From contig JADLAC010000078.1 in assembly GCA_020848435.1 (NCBI GenBank), positions 109,004-173,003 of the forward strand: a stretch of 64,000 bases of DNA. The letters run 5' to 3'. Numbering within the stretch: the stretch's first letter is position 1; every line of letters starts with the position of its first letter. Below are positions 9,035 through 18,130 of the stretch, in pieces. The position numbers were made by a program, and so were the translations under genes. The notes under the pieces were generated by a model. It was not told where the DNA came from. It worked only from the letters and a program-made list of their open reading frames with translations, and did not search any database. The DNA comes from Burkholderiales bacterium. GTDB lineage: Bacteria > Pseudomonadota > Gammaproteobacteria > Burkholderiales > WYBJ01.

Positions 9035-11169
9035 CGCCGCAAGCGCTGCCCTTGCGCCAGGATCCCGAATTCTCGCGCCTGCTCCGCCCGCGCGGCGTGG
9101 CGGTGGTCGGCGCTTCCGCCGATCTCGGTCGGATCGGCGGCCAGCCCGTGCGCCTGCTGACCGAATACGGCTATGCGGGCAAGGTCTACCCGGTCAACCC
9201 GAAGTACACCGCGCTGGCCGGGCTCGCGTGCTATCCCGACATCGCGGCGGTGCCGCAACCGTGCGATGTCGCCATCATCGCGGTGGCGGCCAAGCAGGTC
9301 GCGGCGACGCTGCGCCAATGCGGTGAGGCCGGCATCGCGTTCGCCATCGTCTTCACCGCGGGCTTCCGCGAAATCGGCGGCGAGGGGATCGCGCTCGAGC
9401 ACGATCTCGCCCAAGCCGTCGCCGCGAGCGGGGTGCGCGTGGTGGGTCCCAACTGCATCGGCATCATGAACGTGCCCGAGCGCATCTACATGGGCTTCGG
9501 TCCGGGATTCCACAACCCGAATCTGCGCTGCGGTCCGGTCGCCTTCGTCTCGCAAAGCGGCGGCTTCGCCTTCAGCGTGGTCGGCCTGGTCGATGCGCAA
9601 GGCATCGGCTTTCGCTACATCGTCTCCGGCGGCAACGAGGCCGACTTGACCACGCTCGACTTCATCGAGCATTTTCTCGACCGCGACGACGTCGAGGTGG
9701 TCGTGAGCTACATGGAAGGCATCGCCGACGGCGCGCGGCTGCGCGCCATCGGCCGCCGCGCGCTCGACAAGCGCAAGCCCATCCTCATCTGGAAGGCCGG
9801 CAATTCGGGCATCGGCCGCACCGCGGCGACCTCGCATACCGCCAGCATGACCGCGGACTACAGTTTGTATCGCGCGGCGTTTCGCGAAGGCGGCTTCATC
9901 GAGGTGCGCGATTCCGACGATCTCGCCGACTGCATCCGCGCCTTCACGGGCCGGAAACTGCCGCGCGGCAATCGCATCGCAGTGATCACCACCTCGGGCG
10001 GCTCCGGGGTGCTCATGGCGGACCATTGCGACCAGGAAGGCCTGAGCTTGCCTGAATTTCAGCCCGGCACGCTCGACCAGTTGCGCGCCATCATGCCGGC
10101 GTTTTCCACCTTCGCCAATCCGGCGGACTTCACCGCCCAGCTCTCGGGCAACCATGAGCTCTTCAACCAGGGCCTGCGCATCGTTCTGGACGATCCGAGT
10201 TTCGATCAGGTCATCATTCGCTACGGTGCGGTCCAGGGCGGGAATTCGCACCTCTGGGCGCAAGGCATCGCGGAGCTGTGCGCAACCACGGACAAGCCCT
10301 TGCTCATCGCCTGGAGCCGGCCGCCGGAGTTGAGCGCGCGCTCGCTGGCGATCCTCGCCGAGCACCGCATTCCCTGGTGCCTCACCCCGGTGCGCACGGC
10401 GCATGCCGCCGGCGTCTTGCACCGCTTCGCCGACAAGCTCGCGACCTTGCGCCCGGCGAAGATCGAGCGGCCGCTGGAACCGGTGCCGCTGGCGTGGCCC
10501 GCAGCCGCCGCGACGCTTTCGGAATACCGGGCCCGAGACTATCTCGCCGCCTACGGCATCCCGGTCGCGAAGGAGATCCTGCTGCCGCCGGATGCGCTGA
10601 GCAGCGCGACTGCGCTCGATCTGCGCTTTCCTGTGGCGGTCAAGGTGGAATCGCCCGACATCCCTCACAAGACCGAGGCCGGCGCGGTGCGCCTCGCCGT
10701 GGCCGATCTCGCCGCGATGCGCGCCGCGGCGCAGGCAGTGGTCGCATCGGCGCGCGCCTTCAAACCGGATGCGCGCATCGAGGGCGTGCTCGTCGCCGAA
10801 ATGCAGCAGGGCCTCGAAACCATCGTCGGCGCGCTATGCGATCCCTACTTCGGGCCGGTGGTGCTGTTCGGTGTGGGCGGCATCACCACTGAGCTATTGA
10901 AGGAAGTGTCGTATCGGTTCGCGCCGTTCGATCTTCAGACGGCGAAGGAAATGATCGAGGAGAACCGGCTCGCACCGCTATTCAAGGGCTATCGCGGCCG
11001 CGCACCGCTCGACGTGGATGCGCTCGCCGGCGTGCTGTCGCGGCTCTCGTGGCTGATCGCCGATCACGCCGCGCACATCGGCGAGATCGATCTGAATCCC
11101 GTGTTCGTGCGCGTGGCCGGCGAAGGGGCATGCGTGGCCGATGCCTTGATCGTGACGCGCGCGGCCTGA
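9031..11169 (+). CDS. Acyl-CoA ligase of the ADP-forming / acetate-CoA ligase type
   Basis: The product is 712 residues. The order of domains is CoA-binding Rossmann (VVGASADLGRIG near 25-35), succinyl-CoA-synthetase-like flavodoxin domains (GPNCIGIMN; VSQSGGFAF; TTSGGSGVLMAD) and a C-terminal ATP-grasp domain (PVAVKVESPDIPHKTEAGAV, then EIDLNPV). The family makes acyl-CoA from acid, CoA and ATP with ADP release through a phosphohistidine. The GTG start overlaps the Bug stop by 4 bp, indicating translational coupling. It probably activates the acid captured by that receptor. Confidence 0.9.
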   Translation: MTPQALPLRQDPEFSRLLRPRGVAVVGASADLGRIGGQPVRLLTEYGYAGKVYPVNPKYTALAGLACYPDIAAVPQPCDVAIIAVAAKQVAATLRQCGEAGIAFAIVFTAGFREIGGEGIALEHDLAQAVAASGVRVVGPNCIGIMNVPERIYMGFGPGFHNPNLRCGPVAFVSQSGGFAFSVVGLVDAQGIGFRYIVSGGNEADLTTLDFIEHFLDRDDVEVVVSYMEGIADGARLRAIGRRALDKRKPILIWKAGNSGIGRTAATSHTASMTADYSLYRAAFREGGFIEVRDSDDLADCIRAFTGRKLPRGNRIAVITTSGGSGVLMADHCDQEGLSLPEFQPGTLDQLRAIMPAFSTFANPADFTAQLSGNHELFNQGLRIVLDDPSFDQVIIRYGAVQGGNSHLWAQGIAELCATTDKPLLIAWSRPPELSARSLAILAEHRIPWCLTPVRTAHAAGVLHRFADKLATLRPAKIERPLEPVPLAWPAAAATLSEYRARDYLAAYGIPVAKEILLPPDALSSATALDLRFPVAVKVESPDIPHKTEAGAVRLAVADLAAMRAAAQAVVASARAFKPDARIEGVLVAEMQQGLETIVGALCDPYFGPVVLFGVGGITTELLKEVSYRFAPFDLQTAKEMIEENRLAPLFKGYRGRAPLDVDALAGVLSRLSWLIADHAAHIGEIDLNPVFVRVAGEGACVADALIVTRAA

Positions 11170-11341
11170 CCGGGGTCGCGCCTAGACCGGTAAACCGGGC
11201 AAATTCCTTTTGACGTTCAGCCCTTGGGGTCCCTTGCCGGCGGCACCGCGCGGCTCGATCCGCTTGACCACTTGGATCGCCTGCTCGCGCTCGCTTTGCA
11301 TGCGCTGGCTGAGCGCGCCTAGCCTGCGCCGTGGGAGATCT

Positions 11342-11388
11342 GACCCCAGGTCGTTGACACCATGAAACGTGCAAGACCCCAGGTCGTT
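11342..11388. repeat. 14-bp direct repeat with a GTGCAAGACC core between genes
   Basis: GACCCCAGGTCGTT occurs at 11342-11355 and again at 11375-11388. Between them lies AACGTGCAAGACC (11366-11378), which shares 13 bases with the repeat family found at 39.6 and 41.0 kb. It sits in the 239-bp gap between the convergent acyl-CoA ligase and Bug genes, which holds nothing else recognisable. Confidence 0.6.
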
Positions 11389-11408
11389 AGGCACGCTCCG
11401 AGCGATCG

Positions 11409-12383
11409 CTACTCGACCTTCACGCCGATTTTCTTCGAGATCGCCGCGTACTTCTCCACCTCGCGCCTGATGAAAGCGCGAAACTCCTCGGCCGTGCCGC
11501 CCACGGTCTCGACGCCGTTGGCGGCATATTTCTCGCGCAGGCCCGGTGCGACAAGCGCCTTGTTGATCGCATCGTTCAGCTTGGCGAGCACGGGCTTGCC
11601 GATGCCCGGCGGCGTGATCAGTCCGCTCCATACCGTCATGTCGTAGCCGGGAACGCCGGATTCGTCCAGAGTCGGGATGTCGGGATACGAGCTCGAGCGT
11701 TTCAGGCTGGTCAGCGCCAGGCCGCGCAGCTTGCCCGAACGGTGGTGCTGGACGATCGAGCTCATGCTCTCGAACATGACCTGCACCCGCCCAGTCATCA
11801 TCTCGGTCATCGCCGCCGCGCCGCCCTTGTACGGGACGTGCACGATGTCCACGCCCGCCATGTCCTTGAACAGCTCGCCGCCGAAATGCCCCGGCGTGCC
11901 ATTGCCGGAGGACGCATTGGAGAGCTTGCCGGGGTGTGCCTTGGCGTAGTCGATCAGCTCGCGCACCGATCTTGCCGGAAGCTGCGGCGCGACCGCGAGC
12001 AGCATGCCGTTGGAATTGGTCTGCGCGACCGGCTGGATGTCGATCAACGCGTCGTAGGGCACCTTCATCATGCTGCGATTGATCGCGAGCCCGCCGATGT
12101 TGCCGTAGCCGAGGGTATAACCGTCGGCTGCCGCGCGCACCACCATGTTGATGCCGATGGTGAGCCCGCCGCCGGGCCGATTGTCGACCACGACCTGCTG
12201 GCCGAGGATGCGGCCCAGCTCCACGGCGATGATGCGCGCCGAGGTATCGGAGGCACTGCCGGCCGCCTGGGGCACGATGAAGCGCAACGGGCGCTCGGGG
12301 TATTCGGCGTGCGCATGCGCGGCGCACCCCAACAGCGCCGCGGCCAGGAGCAAGGTCGATCGCAACGAGCCATCGCTGATCAC
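11409..12383 (-). CDS. Bug family tripartite tricarboxylate receptor
   Basis: The product is 324 residues from a GTG at 12383, chosen because GGAGGAG lies just upstream and the signal peptide (ending AHAHA-E) then has normal length. The frame continues to 12446 without family similarity. Family marks include YPERPLRFIVPQAAGS, VVDNRPGGG, SSGNGTPGH, VPYKGGAAAM and a C terminus KKIGVKVE. It is divergent from the selenoprotein gene at 12582, so the 198-bp gap probably carries both promoters. The ligand is unknown. Confidence 0.9.
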   Translation of the reverse strand: MISDGSLRSTLLLAAALLGCAAHAHAEYPERPLRFIVPQAAGSASDTSARIIAVELGRILGQQVVVDNRPGGGLTIGINMVVRAAADGYTLGYGNIGGLAINRSMMKVPYDALIDIQPVAQTNSNGMLLAVAPQLPARSVRELIDYAKAHPGKLSNASSGNGTPGHFGGELFKDMAGVDIVHVPYKGGAAAMTEMMTGRVQVMFESMSSIVQHHRSGKLRGLALTSLKRSSSYPDIPTLDESGVPGYDMTVWSGLITPPGIGKPVLAKLNDAINKALVAPGLREKYAANGVETVGGTAEEFRAFIRREVEKYAAISKKIGVKVE

Positions 12384-12581
12384 TGTCGTCTCCTCCGGCC
12401 TGCCCGTGTTGTCTTGGCTGACCCGGCACAAGCCTAGCATCCGCATGCCATAATGGCCACGATCGTGTCCTCCCCCGCGAGCTCTTCAAGCATCGGCCGA
12501 GCGCCGCGACACCGGCACGCGGCCACGCCGGTAGCGGCTCGTGTCCGCCCCGTTTCCCTTTTTGCCGAACAAGGAGGCGCA

Positions 12582-13793
12582 TTGGCACGCTTGTCCGAGC
12601 TACCTGCCTGGGAACGCGAGCACCATCTCGACAAGATTCGCGACCTGCCCGATTTCGGCCCCATTGCCTGGGTGCAAGGGCCCGCGCTCGCGCAACGCCG
12701 CGTCGCGATCGTGACCACGGCAGGGTTGCAAACCCGCGACGACGCGCCGTTTCGAGCGGGCAGCGCGGATTACCGGGTCATTCCGAGTAGCACGCGAGCC
12801 GCCGACATCGTCATGAGTCACGTCTCGGTGAACTACGACCGCACGGGATTTCAGGAAGACCTCAACGTGGTTTTCCCGCTCGACCGGCTGCGTGAGCTGG
12901 CTCACCATGGGACGATCGGATCGGTCGCGGATTTCCACTACTCGTTCATGGGGGCGGCCTCGATTCGCGCCCTCGAACCCAAGGCCAAGGAACTGGCGCG
13001 GCTGCTCCGGAAGGACCGGGTCGACGCGGTCTTGCTGTCGCCGGTCTGACCCAACTGCACGTGCGCCGTGGGCGCACTGGGACACTACATCGAGCGCGCG
13101 GGCGTGCCGAGCGCGCAGATCAGCCTGATTCGAGAACAGACCGCCGCGATCGCGCCGCCGCGCGCACTATGGGTGCCATTCATGCTGGGCCGGCCGTTCG
13201 GCGTGCCGAACGATCCGGAGTTTCAGACCCGCGTCCTGCGCGCTCTGCTGGCGCTGTTCGAGCATCCGAGCGGTCCGGTGCTGGAGGACTTTCCCGACGA
13301 TGCGCCGGCCGATCCGGGCGACGCCGCGGGCTTCGCGTGTCCCGTGAGCTTCGCGCCGGCAGCGGCTGCGCAGGAGCCGGGTGCTGCCTTGCTGGCCGAG
13401 ATCGAGCAACTCGCCGTCTGGCACGAGCTGGCGAAGCGACGCCGCGGCCGCACCACCGTCGGCATTTCGGGGCTGAGCGTCGTAGAGGCGGCGCGCTTGG
13501 TCGGCGCATTGCTGCGCGGCACGCCAATCGGCAGTCCGCAAGCCGATGCTTCGCTCGGCATGGTGCTCAAGCGCTGTTGCGACGACATCAAGGCGTATTA
13601 CTTCGAAGCGCTCGCCGCCCAGCCGGGGCAGCTCTCCGCGCGCGCCATCGATGCCGCGTTCTGGCGCGATACCGCGGCCGGGCGAGCGTTCCTGCAACTG
13701 CGCGAGGCCGGGCTCGGCCATCCGGACGAGTCTGTCGCGGGATTCGCCGAACGCTCGCTCGTGCCCCGCGCCATTCTGCATCGCGAGCAGTAA
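12582..13793 (+). CDS. Glycine/betaine/D-proline reductase selenoprotein B family protein with selenocysteine 156
   Basis: The frame is interrupted by one TGA (13047-13049) and continues unbroken to the TAA at 13793. Read as selenocysteine it gives a 403-residue protein with Sec156 in the redox motif U-P-N-C (156-159). Both halves match the GrdB/PrdB-like family: RRVAIVTTAGL, SHVSVNYDRTGFQED, VVFPLDRLREL, HYSFMG before the Sec; GHYIERAGVPS, ALWVPFMLGRPFGVPNDP, VLEDFPDD after it. The start is a TTG at 12582, behind AAGGAGG (12571-12577), where the family N terminus (ARLSELPAWER) begins. A SECIS-like hairpin follows the UGA. No other reductase subunits are near, so the reaction is unknown. It is probably a thiol/selenol redox enzyme. 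The gene is divergent from a Bug receptor gene. Confidence 0.85.
13047..13049 (+). other. In-frame UGA selenocysteine codon (Sec156)
   Basis: This TGA is in frame with both conserved halves of the protein and sits where the family has its U-x-x-C redox pair. It is followed by CCC AAC TGC, giving U-P-N-C. Nearby genes on both strands use TGA as a true stop, so this is local recoding. Confidence 0.85.
13050..13080 (+). promoter_or_regulatory. Candidate bacterial SECIS element for Sec156
   Basis: Directly 3' of the UGA, GTGCGCC (13061-13067) pairs with GGCGCAC (13071-13077), leaving the triloop GTG. Eighteen nucleotides separate the UGA and the loop. CCCA (13050-13053) can pair with TGGG (13077-13080, sharing one base with the upper stem) as an outer helix. 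Length, distance and a G at the first loop position fit known bacterial SECIS rules for SelB recognition. The hairpin lies inside the coding frame. Confidence 0.65.
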
Positions 13794-13910
13794 GCGAAAG
13801 CGGCGTCCGCGGATTGCATCGACGCGTGCGTGCCGGCTCGCGCCGGCGACCCTCGTTCGCAGCCCGCCACGCGCCTGCGCAGCGCTAGTTCCGCGCCGAT
13901 TACGCGCCGC

Positions 13911-14975
13911 TCACTGCGGCACTATCCCCGCACCGGCGAGCGCTTGGCTCCACTTGGCGATGTCCTGGCGCACGAACGCCGTGTACTCTTCCGGCGTGCC
14001 GCCGACGATGTCGTAGCCGAGATTCGTGAGCTGCGCGCGGATGTCGGCAAGCTGGAGAATGCGCAAGAGCTCCGCGTTGAGCTTGTCGATGATAGGCCGC
14101 GGCGTCTTCCCCGGCGCGAGCACGCCGAAGCAATTGTTGACCTCGAAACCCGGCAGCCCGTTCTCGGCCACCGTCGGGATATCCGCAATCATCGCTAAGC
14201 GGCGCGCGGAGGTGACGCCCAGCGCCCGTACCCGCCCGGCCTTGGCATGGGACATCGCCGCGTTCGGATTGATGAAGGTGAGCTGGACCTGCCCCGCCGC
14301 GATCGCGGCAGCCGACTCGCCGGCGCCCTTGTAGGGTACATGCACGAGCTCCATGCCCGAAAGATGCACCAGCAGGAGCGCGGAAAGATGACTCGTGGTG
14401 CCCACGCCGGCGGAGGCGTAGTTGAGCTGCCTCGGCTTCGCCTTGGCGAGTGCGATCAGCTCGTTCACCGTCTTCACCGGCACCGAGGCATGCACCACCA
14501 GGACATTCGGCGCGCACGCAAGCAACGAAACGCGCTCGAAGTCCTTCAGCGTATCGAACGGCAGCTTCGCATACAGAATGGAATTGAGTGAATAGCCGCC
14601 CGCGGCCATCAGCAAGGTGTGGCCGTCGGCGGGCGCTTTCGCGACGATGTCGTAGCCGATGATGCCGCCCGCGCCAGGGCGATTGTCGACGATGACCGGC
14701 CGGCCCCAGCTTTCGCTCATGCGCGGGCCGAACAACCGTGCCAGCACGTCGATGCCGCCGCCGGCGGAGGAGGGCGCGACGAAGCGTATCGGCTTCGTCG
14801 GGTAGGCGACCGCCTCCCGAGCACTCTGTGGCCACGCGGCCGCGGGCGCGAGGGATGACAGCGCCGCCGCGATCGCGACTGTCCCGCAGCCCCGGCTGTT
14901 CCACAGCTTCGCTCTCGAACCGGCCATGCTCACAGCACGCATCCGCGGTCCGCGTCGAAAGTCTTGATGCCTCAT
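13911..14975 (-). CDS. Bug family tripartite tricarboxylate receptor
   Basis: The frame gives up to 354 residues. Several ATGs (14975, 14942, 14927) are possible and none has a strong ribosome site, so the true product may be 338-354 residues. An export signal ends near AAAWPQ, followed by YPTKPIRFVAPSSAGG, VDNRPGAGG, SAGVGTTSHLSA, VPYKGAGES and the typical tail QALAGAGIVPQ. It lies 12 bp downstream of a lyase gene on the same strand and is the last gene of a six-gene catabolic run that begins with another Bug gene at 21640. Confidence 0.88.
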   Translation of the reverse strand: MRHQDFRRGPRMRAVSMAGSRAKLWNSRGCGTVAIAAALSSLAPAAAWPQSAREAVAYPTKPIRFVAPSSAGGGIDVLARLFGPRMSESWGRPVIVDNRPGAGGIIGYDIVAKAPADGHTLLMAAGGYSLNSILYAKLPFDTLKDFERVSLLACAPNVLVVHASVPVKTVNELIALAKAKPRQLNYASAGVGTTSHLSALLLVHLSGMELVHVPYKGAGESAAAIAAGQVQLTFINPNAAMSHAKAGRVRALGVTSARRLAMIADIPTVAENGLPGFEVNNCFGVLAPGKTPRPIIDKLNAELLRILQLADIRAQLTNLGYDIVGGTPEEYTAFVRQDIAKWSQALAGAGIVPQ

Positions 14976-14987
14976 GCGACGGCCCCG

Positions 14988-16304
14988 CTAGTCGCGCCGG
15001 ACCGCGAGCTGCGGCAGCGCGCGCCGGATCACTTTCCTTAGCTCGTCGTCATCCAACGGACGCTTGCGCACGACCATTTCGTCGCGCAGCAGCGGCCGGA
15101 CCTGCTCGGCTTGCTCGACGCTGAGCTCGATGCCGAGCTCGGCCGCCTTCACCCGGATCCCCATCTCGCCCGAGCCGCTGTAGAGGGTCACGCGCGCCTT
15201 GCGCCCGATCAGCTCGGGCGCGATGCTCTGCGTCACCCACCTGTGCTCGGGCTTGGGAGGATGATCGGGATGGGCGGCCCATTGCACATGCCAGTCGGCG
15301 CCGTTGGTGAAGGCGCTCCTGCCGAACAGCGGGCGCATATCGGGAATCGGCCGGCGATAGATGTCCGCGAACAGGCTGCACACGTCGCTCAGTCGCTCGA
15401 GCTTTATGCCGGTGTCGATGCCGTACATCATCTCGAGCACGACGGCGAGATGGCCGAGGTCCACCATGCCGCCGCGCTTGCCGTAGCCGTTGATCGAGCA
15501 GAAGTGAACTTCCGCGCCCGCCTCCGTGCAAGCGAGCGCCGCGCCCAGGCCGAAGCCGAAGTCGTCATGGACGTAGGTGCCGAACACCCCGTGCGGCGCC
15601 GCCTGCTTGGCTCGGCGCATCACGTAGTTGAATACCGTGGGCGTGCCGGGCATGGCGATATCGTCGAAGATCATCGCGTAGGCGCCGGCATCGGCGAGCG
15701 CTTTCGCGACCCGTTCGAGGAAATCCAGATCGCAGCGAAGCTGGTCCTGCAGATTGAAGACGACCTTGCCGCCGCGAGCGCGTGAGCGCTCGATGGCCTC
15801 GAGCCCGCGCTCGATCTCCAGCGTCTTCAAGTCGTCGAGCCCGCGGCGCTCGCCGCGGAACTCGGCGAAGCCGGCGATGAGCGTATTCGACAGCGGGATG
15901 GTCACGAACGGCACGTAGCCCAGGTCGACCAGCCGGTCGATGGCTTCGAGCTTCTTCGCCAGCGAATACAGCGGCGGATGCTGGTGGTTCGATACTTGCA
16001 CGATGATTTCGGCCTTGAGCCCGAGCTTAGCCATGGCCTGCATGAGCGCCATGTCTTCGGGCCGCCCGAGGCGGTAGGCGATCTTGATCGTCGCTACGCC
16101 CAGCTCTTCGAGCTTGGCGGCAACGCGCAGGCACTCTTCGTTGGAGAGCGACATGCCCTCCATCTGCAGGCCTTCCTTGAGCGTCATGTCGACGATCTTC
16201 ACCTTTGCGGGCAGCACCATGCCCGCGCGGACCTGCGCGGAGAAATTCAAAGGGCTTACCGCGGACACCTTGCCGATGGCATCTTTACCTCTGAGCTCTT
16301 GCAC
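14988..16304 (-). CDS. HMG-CoA lyase-like DRE-TIM metallolyase, atypical metal site
   Basis: The product is 438 residues from a GTG at 16304 with GGAGGA upstream. It is a TIM-barrel protein of the HMG-CoA lyase / isopropylmalate synthase superfamily, which cleaves or forms C-C bonds in acyl-CoA or oxoacid substrates with a divalent metal. The signature D-x-T-x-R-E-G reads DMTLKEG (39-45), with Lys for the catalytic Arg. The downstream H-x-H-N motif reads Y-V-H-D. NGYGKRGGMVDLG resembles the lyase C-terminal glycine loop. A paralog with the canonical residues lies at 19319-20659. Whether this copy is catalytic is open. Confidence 0.8.
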   Translation of the reverse strand: MQELRGKDAIGKVSAVSPLNFSAQVRAGMVLPAKVKIVDMTLKEGLQMEGMSLSNEECLRVAAKLEELGVATIKIAYRLGRPEDMALMQAMAKLGLKAEIIVQVSNHQHPPLYSLAKKLEAIDRLVDLGYVPFVTIPLSNTLIAGFAEFRGERRGLDDLKTLEIERGLEAIERSRARGGKVVFNLQDQLRCDLDFLERVAKALADAGAYAMIFDDIAMPGTPTVFNYVMRRAKQAAPHGVFGTYVHDDFGFGLGAALACTEAGAEVHFCSINGYGKRGGMVDLGHLAVVLEMMYGIDTGIKLERLSDVCSLFADIYRRPIPDMRPLFGRSAFTNGADWHVQWAAHPDHPPKPEHRWVTQSIAPELIGRKARVTLYSGSGEMGIRVKAAELGIELSVEQAEQVRPLLRDEMVVRKRPLDDDELRKVIRRALPQLAVRRD

Positions 16305-16440
16305 TTGGGTCCTCCACGTGGTCTCGGTATGAAGCCGCGATCAAGCTTGCGCCCGAAGGCGCTGCGGCCCTCAGCGGGGTCGAGTGATAAGCGCCAGGCT
16401 GCCCCGCAATGTCCCGAGCGTGCCGCGCCTAGGTAATACT

Positions 16441-18063
16441 TCAGCGCCGCGCGCCGGAACTCTCAAGATCGACCGCCCGCGACCGCAGCATCGCGTCGCC
16501 CTTGAGCAGGAACTTGGCGACCTTCTGGGTCGCGGTGTGCGGCAGCTCGGGAACGAGCACCACGAACCGGGGCACCTTGTGCGCCGCCAGGTGAGCGGCA
16601 CACCAGTCGCGAATATCCTCCGGGCTCAGGCTCGCGTCGGGTCTTGCGACCACGACGGCCATGATCTCTTCTTCGCCGATGTCGGCTTCGACCGCGATCG
16701 CGGCCGCCTCGGCCACCGCGGGGTGCTCGCCGATCACCCGGTCCAACTCCGCGCCGGCGATGTTCTCTCCGCGCCGGCGGATGATGTCCTTGTTGCGCGC
16801 GATGAAGTGGAAATAGCCCTCGGCGTCGCGGCGCACGAGGTCCCCGGTCATGAACCAGCCACCCCTGAAAGACGCCGCCGTCTGCTCGGGATCCCGGTAA
16901 TAGCCTTGCATGAGCGCTGCGCTGCGCACGATGAGCTCGCCCGACTGGCCGTCCGCGACATCGTTGCCCCGGTCATCGACCACGCGCACGTCGATCCACT
17001 TCAGCGTGGGATCCGGGTGTGTGCACGGCTTGCCCATGCTGCCGAGCTTGTGCGGACCGTCGAAGGGATTCGCGATCGCGGCGGGTACTTCGCTCATGCC
17101 GTAGCCCTCGATGATCGTGCCTACGCCAAAGTCCTGCTTGAAGATGCGCAGCGTCTCCGCGGTGAAGCCGGAGCCGTTGACCACGCTGAGCCGGTGTCCC
17201 GGCACGAACTCTTCCCGCGGACGCCGGGCGAGAATGGCGCTGACGGCGGCCATGATGGTCGTATGCGTGACGCCGCAGTCCGCGACCAGGTGCCAGAAGC
17301 GTGCGGCGCTGAAGCGCGCTGCGATCACGACCGACGCACCGGCGGCCACGGCGCTGCCGAGCGAATAGAACAGCGCGTTGATGTGGAACATCGGCAGCAT
17401 GCACAGCACGCGCCCTTGGGGTTGCAGACGGGTGCGTCCGAGGTGCACCTCCGCGGCCAGCACGTAGTTGCGCTGGCTGTGCATCACGCCCTTCGGAAAT
17501 CCGGTCGTGCCGGACGAATAGATGATGGCGCAGGTGTCGTCCGCGCAGATGTCGCCTGGAAGGCCGACCACCGGGGCTTCTTCGATCGCGTCGAGAAGCG
17601 CGGGCACGCCGTGGGCCGCAGCATCGACCAGCACCAGCCAGGGCGCGGGCTCGATCTGCCCGCAGGCTTCAGTCACGACCTCGAGCGTGTCGCTGGAGCA
17701 GGCCACCGCACTGACGCCGGCATGGTTGAGCACATAGCGTGCTTCCGCGGCGCCGAGCTCGCTATTGACTGGTACCAGGATCGCGCCGATCCGCGCCAGC
17801 GCGAACAGCAACAGCGGATGCGCATAGCTGTTGGCGGCCATGATTGCCATGCGACAGCCTCGGCGCATGCCGCGCGCCGTGAGCATGCGCGCGGTGCTCG
17901 TGACGGCGGCGTGAAACTGCTCCCAGGTCCACATCGCGCCATCGAAGAACAGGAAGGGGCGCGCCGGATCCGTCGAGCACCTGCTCGCGAACAGCGCGTG
18001 CAGCGTGTAGTCATGGCTGGGATAGGAGGAAAGTACCGCCAGCGGCGAAAGCATCACACGCAT
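16441..18063 (-). CDS. AMP-dependent acyl-CoA synthetase/ligase
   Basis: The product is about 540 residues with the start taken at the ATG at 18063. 18117 and 18054 are alternatives and no start has a clear ribosome site. It is an ANL-superfamily enzyme that makes acyl-CoA through an acyl-adenylate. The P-loop-like YSSGTTGFPKGVMHS lies at 182-196, followed by EGYGMSEVP (A5), MTGDLVRRDAEGYFHFIARNKD split over A7-A8, and the catalytic Lys region VAKFLLKGD near the C terminus. It lies in a run with a thiolase-like protein, two lyases and two Bug receptors, where it would activate the imported acid. Confidence 0.9.
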   Translation of the reverse strand: MRVMLSPLAVLSSYPSHDYTLHALFASRCSTDPARPFLFFDGAMWTWEQFHAAVTSTARMLTARGMRRGCRMAIMAANSYAHPLLLFALARIGAILVPVNSELGAAEARYVLNHAGVSAVACSSDTLEVVTEACGQIEPAPWLVLVDAAAHGVPALLDAIEEAPVVGLPGDICADDTCAIIYSSGTTGFPKGVMHSQRNYVLAAEVHLGRTRLQPQGRVLCMLPMFHINALFYSLGSAVAAGASVVIAARFSAARFWHLVADCGVTHTTIMAAVSAILARRPREEFVPGHRLSVVNGSGFTAETLRIFKQDFGVGTIIEGYGMSEVPAAIANPFDGPHKLGSMGKPCTHPDPTLKWIDVRVVDDRGNDVADGQSGELIVRSAALMQGYYRDPEQTAASFRGGWFMTGDLVRRDAEGYFHFIARNKDIIRRRGENIAGAELDRVIGEHPAVAEAAAIAVEADIGEEEIMAVVVARPDASLSPEDIRDWCAAHLAAHKVPRFVVLVPELPHTATQKVAKFLLKGDAMLRSRAVDLESSGARR

Positions 18064-18130
18064 GCCAGTGTGCGCACCGGCACCGAGGTGCCGCCGGCCG
18101 GCCGCTTGCCGGCGCATTGGCTCGCCATCG

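Noticed and set aside
12453..13049. First half of the GrdB/PrdB-like frame as a complete 198-residue gene
   Set aside because: It would end exactly before the conserved redox Cys partner, and the next frame is in phase with conserved family sequence. Recoding explains both.
13832..13847. GCCGGC-TCGC-GCCGGC hairpin between convergent genes as a terminator
   Set aside because: It has no T tract on either strand, and such short GC palindromes are common in this sequence.
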